Assembly: GCA_903821465.1 (NCBI GenBank)
Contig: CAIJLK010000017.1
Span: forward strand, 1-32,427
Length of the DNA: 32,427 nucleotides
Reading direction: 5' to 3'
DNA from: an uncultured Bacteroidota bacterium
GTDB taxonomy: Bacteria; Bacteroidota; Bacteroidia; Chitinophagales; Chitinophagaceae
Shown: one piece after another, positions 16,684 to 23,259 of the stretch
Layout: every line of letters begins with the position of its first letter
How positions within the stretch are numbered: position 1 is the first letter of the stretch
Notes under the pieces: model-generated
Database searches by the model: none
Seen by the model: only the letters and a program-made list of their open reading frames with translations
What the model was told of the DNA's origin: nothing
Made by a program: the position numbers and the translations under genes

Positions 16684-16703
16684 TTGCGTCATTTAGACGC
16701 ATT
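16684..16703. promoter_or_regulatory. Dyad TTGCGTCA-N4-GACGCA, candidate operator
   Basis: TGCGTC and GACGCA are perfect complements around five bases. The same element, as TTGCGTCA-GATT-GACACA on the minus strand, precedes the GH3 gene (25664-25684). It is 48 bases upstream of the sugar isomerase start, where an operator could act. Confidence 0.45.
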
Positions 16704-16709
16704 AATTGT

Positions 16710-16746
16710 TTAATTTGATACCCGCAATTGTTCATCATCAAATTAA
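16710..16746. repeat. 10-bp inverted repeat just before the isomerase start
   Basis: TTAATTTGAT (16710-16719) and ATCAAATTAA (16737-16746) are perfect complements separated by 17 bases, ending 4 bases before the ATG at 16751. It could be a second operator or an mRNA hairpin over the start. AT-rich sequence gives such repeats more easily by chance. Confidence 0.35.
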
Positions 16747-16750
16747 CTAT

Positions 16751-17614
16751 ATGCAAAGAAGGCATTTTTTACAAAGCATTTCATTAGCAGCAGCAGGTTT
16801 ATATACCAGCAACCTATTAGCTGCAGATTTCGCAAAAAAGAAATCATTAGGCGTTCAGCTTTACTCAGTTAGAGACGCAGTATCTAAAAATTTAGAGGGC
16901 GCATTAGAAAGACTTGCTGCGCTTGGGTTTGACAATATTGAACTTTATGGCTACAACGGAACTTTCTTTGGAAAAACAGCTGTTGAGTTTAAATCTATTT
17001 TAGACAAAACTGGCATTTCTGTACTAAGCTCTCACCATGTTACAGGATTTGCTTCAAAAGGAAACGGCAGTTTGTTAAATGGATGGGATAAAGCAGTTGA
17101 AGACTTACACAGTATTGGAGCAAAGTATATGGCTTGTGCCTATCTGATGCCGAATGAAAGAACAATAGAAAATTATACGGCACTTCCAGCATTATTAGAA
17201 AAAGCGGGTAAAACATCTAAGTCGGCCGGCATTCAGATGGCCTACCATAACCACGATTTTGAATATCAAAAATTTGGTGACACAACTGTATATGATCATA
17301 TTCTCACAAACACTTCCGGCGATTTAGTGAAGATGGAAATGGACTTATACTGGACTACAAAAGCGGGACAAGATCCTGTGAAATACTTTGAAAAATATCC
17401 AGGTCGCTTTGAACTATGGCATGTGAAAGACATGTCTGCCGGTGCTGGAGAAATCACTGAAATTGGAAATGGAGTAATTGATTTCGACAGAATATTTGCT
17501 GCTAGAAAAAAAGCGGGTATGAAACATTGGTTCGTTGAACAGGATACAAGTAAGGGCGATATGTTTGAAAGTTTGAAGACAAGCGTAGCGAATCTTTCAA
17601 AGAAGAAATATTAA
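16751..17614 (+). CDS. Tat-exported sugar phosphate isomerase/epimerase family protein
   Basis: A 287-residue TIM-barrel protein of the xylose isomerase-like/IolE family. It starts MQRRHFLQSISLAAAG, a twin-arginine export signal, so it folds in the cytoplasm and moves to the periplasm. Conserved barrel motifs are GVQLYSVRDAV, GFDNIELYGYNG (metal Glu region), MAYHNHDFEY, MEMDLYWTTKAGQDPVKYF (metal Asp region) and WHVKDMSAG, with a C-terminal WFVEQDTS Glu. The ATG at 16751 fits the Tat signal; the in-frame TTG at 16706 would add 15 residues before it. In this phylum such proteins often accompany DUF1080 proteins in 3-keto-sugar metabolism, and a DUF1080 gene lies 3 kb away. A dyad at 16684-16703 is shared with the GH3 gene. 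Confidence 0.88.
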   Translation: MQRRHFLQSISLAAAGLYTSNLLAADFAKKKSLGVQLYSVRDAVSKNLEGALERLAALGFDNIELYGYNGTFFGKTAVEFKSILDKTGISVLSSHHVTGFASKGNGSLLNGWDKAVEDLHSIGAKYMACAYLMPNERTIENYTALPALLEKAGKTSKSAGIQMAYHNHDFEYQKFGDTTVYDHILTNTSGDLVKMEMDLYWTTKAGQDPVKYFEKYPGRFELWHVKDMSAGAGEITEIGNGVIDFDRIFAARKKAGMKHWFVEQDTSKGDMFESLKTSVANLSKKKY

Positions 17615-17631
17615 TTTTTTAAGTTATTATT

Positions 17632-17667
17632 AAAAGGGATAAAGCTGATGCTTTGTCCCTTTTTTGT
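17632..17667 (+). terminator. Intrinsic terminator after the sugar isomerase gene
   Basis: Arms 17632-17645 and 17650-17663 (AAAAGGGATAAAGC and GCTTTGTCCCTTTT) pair with one wobble around a TGAT loop, followed by a run of T. It ends the isomerase transcript and separates it from the PhzF gene. Confidence 0.88.
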
Positions 17668-17697
17668 TTTATATCTTTATTTCCAAAAATAAATAAA

Positions 17698-18486
17698 ATG
17701 AAGATTCCATTATACATAGTAGATGCGTTTACCAATAAATTATTCTCAGGGAATCCTGCGGCTATTTGTCCTTTAGAAAAATTTCTAGATGATGATACGC
17801 TTCAGAAAATTGCGATGGAAAATAATTTATCCGAAACGGCTTTTTTTATAAAAACAGAAGATAAGTATGAGATCAGATGGTTCACACCCGGGATTGAAGT
17901 GGATCTATGTGGTCACGCTACATTAGCTGCAGCTTATGTTTTATTTAATCAACTAAATTATCAAGGAACAATAATCAATTTCTACTCCAAAAGAAGTGGC
18001 GATTTGATGGTAACTAAAAATGGAAATATGCTTACGCTAAATTTTCCTTCAGATATATTCAATGAAGTTACTATCGAACCAAATTATAAAAATTGCTTCA
18101 ATATTCTGCCAACTAAAGTATTCAAAGGAAAAACTGATCTGATGTTTGTTTATGAAAATGAACATCAAATAACCCATATCATTCCAAATTTTACAGAGAT
18201 CGCTTCTTTAGGTGGTAGAGGATTAATTATTACAGCCATGGGAAACGAGGTTGATTTTGTATCCCGTTGTTTCTTTCCTCAATCTGGAGTTAATGAAGAT
18301 CCAGTAACGGGTTCAGCTCACACAACACTAATTCCCTATTGGAGTAAGCAATTAAATAAACCCAGCTTAACAGCAAAGCAGCTCTCAGAAAGAGGGGGAT
18401 CACTTTTTTGCGAATACTTAGGAGATAGGGTAACTATTTCAGGAGAAGGAAAGCTCTACTTAATTGGCGAAATACAGCATATCTAA
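17698..18486 (+). CDS. PhzF family isomerase/epimerase
   Basis: A 262-residue cytoplasmic protein of the PhzF/diaminopimelate epimerase fold. Motifs are present in the expected order: YIVDAFTNKLFSGNPAAIC at the N-terminus, NLSETAFFI with the catalytic Glu conserved in PhzF, IRWFTPGIEVDLCGHATLAAA, and EDPVTGSAHTTLIPYW in the second half. Family members isomerise small metabolites; PhzF itself acts in phenazine synthesis but no phenazine genes are here, so the substrate is unknown. The ATG at 17698 is chosen because an in-frame TTG at 17653 lies inside the preceding terminator. It appears monocistronic. Confidence 0.92.
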   Translation: MKIPLYIVDAFTNKLFSGNPAAICPLEKFLDDDTLQKIAMENNLSETAFFIKTEDKYEIRWFTPGIEVDLCGHATLAAAYVLFNQLNYQGTIINFYSKRSGDLMVTKNGNMLTLNFPSDIFNEVTIEPNYKNCFNILPTKVFKGKTDLMFVYENEHQITHIIPNFTEIASLGGRGLIITAMGNEVDFVSRCFFPQSGVNEDPVTGSAHTTLIPYWSKQLNKPSLTAKQLSERGGSLFCEYLGDRVTISGEGKLYLIGEIQHI

Positions 18487-18525
18487 TCCATTTTTGAAGG
18501 AAAAAAGCCGTTTCAAAAAATTTAT

Positions 18526-18555
18526 TTGGCGGTTAAATTATTCATCGTATTTTTA
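18526..18555 (+). promoter_or_regulatory. Promoter of the arsenic operon
   Basis: TTG at 18526-18528, exactly 19 bases, then TATTTTTA at 18548-18555 (TAnnTTTG with the last base changed). The -7 element lies within the dyad at 18539-18564, so a bound ArsR would block the polymerase directly. Confidence 0.6.
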
Positions 18556-18564
18556 CGATGAATA
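18539..18564. promoter_or_regulatory. Probable ArsR operator 1
   Basis: An 11-bp perfect inverted repeat (arms 18539-18549 and 18554-18564, spacer TTTT) with core ATCGT-N6-ACGAT. It overlaps the -7 box and the first candidate ATG of arsR. The same core with the same spacing recurs at 18915-18930. Binding by the adjacent ArsR is inferred from position and symmetry. Confidence 0.75.
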
Positions 18565-18896
18565 TGGGAGCAAGTAAAATTTCAGAATACACAAAAAACG
18601 AAATTGAATTAGCCAATTACGCTAAGGCTTTGTCGCATCCTGCCCGTATTGCCATTTTAAACTTATTGGTAAAAAAGCAGGCTTGTGTTTGTGGTGATAT
18701 TGTGGATGAATTGCCATTATCCCAAAGTACCGTTTCGCAACATTTAATAAAATTAAAGGAAGCGGGATTGATTAAGGGTGATATTGATGGGGCTTCAGTA
18801 TGTTATTGCATCGATGAAAAAGTATGGAAAAAAGCGATGTCTCAATTGGGTGAACTTTTTCAGACCTTGTTGAGCTCAAAGTCAAAATGTTGTTGA
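18558..18896 (+). CDS. arsR: ArsR/SmtB family arsenic-responsive repressor
   Basis: A 112-residue winged-helix repressor. Residues 25-62 contain [14 protein letters not shown] and the CVCGD motif (C43, C45), the trivalent-arsenic binding type of site (ELCVCDL in the classical family), followed by the recognition helix [19 protein letters not shown]. Two more cysteines end the protein (KSKCC). As(III) binding would release it from DNA. It is first in an operon with arsM and arsC. Two starts are possible, ATG 18558 and ATG 18564; the predicted transcription start lies near 18560-18563, which favours 18564 (MGASK) with almost no leader. The coordinates given keep the longer form. Confidence 0.95.
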   Translation: MNMGASKISEYTKNEIELANYAKALSHPARIAILNLLVKKQACVCGDIVDELPLSQSTVSQHLIKLKEAGLIKGDIDGASVCYCIDEKVWKKAMSQLGELFQTLLSSKSKCC

Positions 18897-18914
18897 TTTT
18901 TTTTGAACCCTTTC

Positions 18915-18930
18915 ATCGTCTTATTACGAT
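18915..18930. promoter_or_regulatory. Probable ArsR operator 2
   Basis: ATCGT (18915-18919), six bases, ACGAT (18926-18930): the core of operator 1 with the same spacing, in the 60-base gap between arsR and arsM. A TTG lies at 18903-18905 but the -7 box (TACGATAT) is weak, so an internal arsM promoter is possible but unproven. Confidence 0.6.
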
Positions 18931-18956
18931 ATTATAAACAACTTAAAATACCTTTT

Positions 18957-19808
18957 ATGCAAACAGATGAACAATTAAAAGAGATTGTAAGACAGAAGTA
19001 CAGCGAGATTGCCTTACAAGATAAAGAAACAAATATGTCATCCTGCTGTGGAGCAGGTGGTTGCTCAACCGAAATTTATAATATTATGAGCGATGACTAT
19101 ACCAATTTGGGTGGCTATAACTCGGATGCTGACCTAGGTCTAGGTTGTGGCTTACCAACACAATTTGCGAAAATCAAGAAAGGCGATGTGGTTGTAGATC
19201 TGGGAAGTGGCGCAGGTAATGATTGCTTTATTGCACGCCATGAAACAGGTGAAGCAGGCAAAGTAATAGGCATTGACTTTACAACTGCCATGATCGACAG
19301 AGCTAGAACAAACGCCGAGGTACGCGGGTTTAATAATGTAGAATTTAGGCAGGGTGATATTGAACATATGCCCATCACATCCAATGTTGCCGATGTAATT
19401 GTAAGTAACTGTGTGTTGAATTTAGTGCCCAATAAAGATGGGGTATTCAAAGAAATTTATAGAGTATTAAAACCAGGTGGACACTTTAGTATTAGCGATG
19501 TGGTAATTACTGGCGTTCTTCCTGATGGATTACGCAAAGACGCTGAAATGTATGCGGGCTGTGTTGCGGGTGCCATTCAAAAAGAAGTATATCTCGAACT
19601 GATACAGTCAAATGGTTTTGAAAATATTACCCTTCAAAAAGAAAAACCAATTACCATTCCTGACGATATTCTAACACGCTACTTAACTCCTGAAAAAATA
19701 GAGTTACTAAAATCTGGTGTAACTGGCATTTTTAGTATCACTGTTTTTGCTCAAAAACCATTAACCGAAAAACAGTCTTGCTGCACACCTGGATCGGGAT
19801 GTTGCTAA
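18957..19808 (+). CDS. arsM: Arsenite S-adenosylmethionine methyltransferase
   Basis: A 283-residue methyltransferase that would methylate As(III) to methylated, partly volatile arsenicals in the cytoplasm. The SAM motif is VVDLGSGAGNDCF (about 79-91). The three cysteines that bind arsenic in characterised ArsM proteins are all present: GLGCGLP (C64), SNCVLNL (C152) and AGCVAG (C202). Extra thiols occur in SSCCGAGGC near the N-terminus and CCTPGSGCC at the C-terminus. The ATG at 18957 is preferred; an in-frame TTG at 18903 would place operator 2 inside the gene. arsC follows after 22 bases, and with arsR they form one unit. Confidence 0.95.
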   Translation: MQTDEQLKEIVRQKYSEIALQDKETNMSSCCGAGGCSTEIYNIMSDDYTNLGGYNSDADLGLGCGLPTQFAKIKKGDVVVDLGSGAGNDCFIARHETGEAGKVIGIDFTTAMIDRARTNAEVRGFNNVEFRQGDIEHMPITSNVADVIVSNCVLNLVPNKDGVFKEIYRVLKPGGHFSISDVVITGVLPDGLRKDAEMYAGCVAGAIQKEVYLELIQSNGFENITLQKEKPITIPDDILTRYLTPEKIELLKSGVTGIFSITVFAQKPLTEKQSCCTPGSGCC

Positions 19809-19830
19809 TTAAAAATCGAATAACAACAAT

Positions 19831-20244
19831 ATGAAAAAAGTACTCGTACTATGTACTGGCAATAGCTGCCGCAGTCAGATCGCACATGGTTATCTTCAGA
19901 AATTTGCTGGAGATAAGGCAGAAGTTTATAGTGCTGGTGTTGAAACGCACGGTGTAAACCCTAAAGCTATCGCTACTATGAAAGAAGATGGTATCGATAT
20001 CTCAAATCATACCTCTAACAATATATTAGAATATATGGGAATTGACTTTGATTATGTTATCACAGTTTGTGATAATGCTAAAGAAAGATGTCCGTATTTC
20101 CCAAGCAGGGCAGAGAAGTTTCACTATAATTTTCCCGATCCTGCAAAAGCAACTGGAACCGAAGAAGAACTAAGACTTGAATTTGCACGTGTTAGAGAAA
20201 TGATCAAGAAATATTGTTTTGATTTTGTAAATGAACATTTATAA
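19831..20244 (+). CDS. arsC: Arsenate reductase, low-molecular-weight phosphatase family
   Basis: A 137-residue arsenate reductase of the thioredoxin-dependent (Staphylococcus pI258) type. The active-site loop is LCTGNSCRS (nucleophile C8), and two further redox cysteines lie at C80 and C87 (VCDNAKERCP), spaced as the Cys82/Cys89 pair in the S. aureus enzyme. It reduces As(V) to As(III), which ArsM can then methylate. The neighbouring order arsR-arsM-arsC has no ArsB or Acr3 efflux gene in the window. A long hairpin ends the operon. The gene is complete and of normal length. Confidence 0.96.
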   Translation: MKKVLVLCTGNSCRSQIAHGYLQKFAGDKAEVYSAGVETHGVNPKAIATMKEDGIDISNHTSNNILEYMGIDFDYVITVCDNAKERCPYFPSRAEKFHYNFPDPAKATGTEEELRLEFARVREMIKKYCFDFVNEHL

Positions 20245-20254
20245 TACACTTTTA

Positions 20255-20301
20255 TCAAGTTGATTATTATAATTGTTTGAAAATTGTAATAATCAACTTG
20301 A
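20255..20301 (+). terminator. Long hairpin after the arsenic operon, probable terminator
   Basis: Two 20-base arms (20255-20274 and 20282-20301) pair with a single G-T wobble around a 7-base loop. There is no clean T tract, so it may protect the mRNA end or use a different termination mode. The stem is far longer than needed for a normal terminator. Confidence 0.65.
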
Positions 20302-20359
20302 ATTTAGTTAGAAAAAACATCTGAGTCTTTGTTCTTTTGTATTAATTTAAAAAGAGCAA

Positions 20360-21142
20360 ATGAATGCAGACAGCAAGAAAATTGGAAATCAATTTTCCCT
20401 TATAATTTTACTACTTACCTCGTCCTTCTTGTCCCTTGCTCAAACAAAAGATAGTACCAAAACAGTATATCATTTTTCAGGCAATGCATTAGTAACAAAT
20501 AATGGTATTTCGTTTATCCCAACTTTCTCATTGGGTAAACCAGCTACCATCATTAATCTATCGATGGGCGATAAGCGCCTTAGCTTTGATCCTGAATTTA
20601 GATTCTCATTAGAAGGTAAACCATGGTCGATCCTTTTATGGGCTAGATATAAAGTAACCAATAGCGATCGTTTTAAGTTTACAGCAGGAACGCATTTGGG
20701 CTTGTCGTACAACTTTCCAAACGTAATTATCAATGGGGTTTCAACTGATATCACTCAAGTAAAAAGGTACTGGGCCGGAGAGTTGGTTCCAAACTATATC
20801 CTGAATAAACATATTAGTGTGGGGCTGTATTATTTATACTCACATGGTTTAGATGGAGGGACTACAAAAAACACCCACTTTCTCACATTGAATTCTAATA
20901 TCACTAATATTCCTATCACCAATGAATTCTTTGTTAATGTAAAACCTCAGGTTTATTATTTGCAAATGGATAATTTAGATGGTTATTATACTAGCGCCAC
21001 AGTATCACTCGGAAAAAAGAAATTCCCCTTTTTTGTTTCAGCCATCTTCAACCAAAAGATTAACTCAACAATCGTTAGTAAGGACTTTGTATGGAATCTG
21101 AGCCTTAACTATACATTTAATAATAACTATACACGCAAGTAG
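20360..21142 (+). CDS. Probable outer-membrane protein, family not recognised
   Basis: A 260-residue protein with a signal peptide (cleavage expected near SFLSLAQ, residue 28) and a beta-rich mature part (PTFSLGKPATIINLSMG, LSFDPEFRFSLEGKPW, FKFTAGTHLGLSYNF, ISVGLYYLYSHGL, VKPQVYYLQMDNL, DFVWNLSLNYTFNNNY). Alternating aromatic residues suggest a barrel of about 10-12 strands. The last residues are TRK, not aromatic. I do not recognise a family. It lies between the arsenic operon hairpin and the AraC gene, in the same direction as both, without evidence of a shared transcript. Confidence 0.65.
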   Translation: MNADSKKIGNQFSLIILLLTSSFLSLAQTKDSTKTVYHFSGNALVTNNGISFIPTFSLGKPATIINLSMGDKRLSFDPEFRFSLEGKPWSILLWARYKVTNSDRFKFTAGTHLGLSYNFPNVIINGVSTDITQVKRYWAGELVPNYILNKHISVGLYYLYSHGLDGGTTKNTHFLTLNSNITNIPITNEFFVNVKPQVYYLQMDNLDGYYTSATVSLGKKKFPFFVSAIFNQKINSTIVSKDFVWNLSLNYTFNNNYTRK

Positions 21143-21192
21143 TTTTAGAGGAATGTTAGTGTATTACTATTTGAATTTTGTATATTTCCTAT

Positions 21193-22092
21193 ATGAATAA
21201 AGTTGAAACCATCGAGGATTTTTATAAAAGAAAATTCGATTGGATGCCCGAAAATTTAAAAAATGAAATCGGTCATTTCAACGTATTCAGTTTAGAACCA
21301 TTTGTAGGCGACAAAGCCCAACCTGTTCCTTATAAGAGACGTGATTTCTACAAAATCATGCTTGTAAAGGGTAATAGTAAAGTGTATTATGCCGACAAAG
21401 TAATAGAGGTTCAAAAGCAAGCCATTTCTTTTTCAAATCCGCAAATTCCTTATAAGTGGGAGCACTTAGATAATATTCGGTCTGGTGCATTCTGTATTTT
21501 TAATCAGCATTTTTTTCATCAGTTTGGAAGCCTGAATCAATATTCTGTATTTCAACCGAATGGAACGCATCTTTTTGAATTAACGGATGAACAGTTTTTA
21601 CAAGTAGAGGCCATATTTGATAGAATTTTTCAGGAAATCAATTCTGAATATGTACACAAATACGACGCTCTACGAAACTTAGTTTTTGAATTGTTACACT
21701 TTGCCATGAAAATGGAACCTAGTTCTAGTTTCGACAAACAACAGATCAATGCCTCTCAAAGAATTTCCACGCTCTTCTTAGAACTGCTGGAGCGGCAATT
21801 TCCAATAGATGAAGTGCATCCTAAAATTCAATTCAGAACTGCTTCTGATTTTGCTGGTCAGCTTAATGTGCACGTGAATCATTTAAACCGTTCCGTAAAA
21901 GACACAACAGAAAAAACCACTTCTCAGATTATTGCAGAACGTATTTTACAAGAGTCTAAAATCTTGTTGAAACATAGTGCATGGACGGTTTCTGAAATTG
22001 CTTATGCCTTGGGCTTTACCGAAGTAACACATTTCAATAACTTCTTTAAAAAACATCTGCAAACAAGTCCCCTGAAATTTAGGAATATTTGA
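21193..22092 (+). CDS. AraC family transcriptional regulator
   Basis: A 299-residue regulator. The N-terminal part has a cupin-like arrangement (PYKRRDFYKIMLVKGNSKVYYADKVIEV, then SFSNPQIPYKWE) that would bind an effector; the C-terminal third (about 205-299) holds the two helix-turn-helix motifs: FAGQLNVHVNHLNRSVKD and then VSEIAYALGFTEVTHFNNFFKKHLQTSPLKFR, the classical second motif with the PxxFR end. The ATG at 21193 is preferred to an in-frame TTG at 21178. The aldo/keto reductase gene follows in the same direction with a separate promoter, and the regulator is a likely controller of it. Confidence 0.92.
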   Translation: MNKVETIEDFYKRKFDWMPENLKNEIGHFNVFSLEPFVGDKAQPVPYKRRDFYKIMLVKGNSKVYYADKVIEVQKQAISFSNPQIPYKWEHLDNIRSGAFCIFNQHFFHQFGSLNQYSVFQPNGTHLFELTDEQFLQVEAIFDRIFQEINSEYVHKYDALRNLVFELLHFAMKMEPSSSFDKQQINASQRISTLFLELLERQFPIDEVHPKIQFRTASDFAGQLNVHVNHLNRSVKDTTEKTTSQIIAERILQESKILLKHSAWTVSEIAYALGFTEVTHFNNFFKKHLQTSPLKFRNI

Positions 22093-22123
22093 ATCTTGTA
22101 AGAACTTCTTTGTATTTAGTTAA

Positions 22124-23164
<1,041 letters not shown>

Positions 23165-23197
23165 AAGACCCCCTATTCAATAGTTTTTAATGAAATA

Positions 23198-23234
23198 AAA
23201 AGGTCCCGTCCCGAATACTCGAGAGGGACCTTTT
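23198..23234. terminator. Bidirectional terminator between aldo/keto reductase and GH3 genes
   Basis: Arms AAAAGGTCCC (23198-23207) and GGGACCTTTT (23225-23234) are perfect complements with a 17-base loop, and A or T tracts flank each side. It serves both convergent transcripts. Confidence 0.85.
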
Positions 23235-23259
23235 ACTATGCCTGCTATTTATCTATGAA

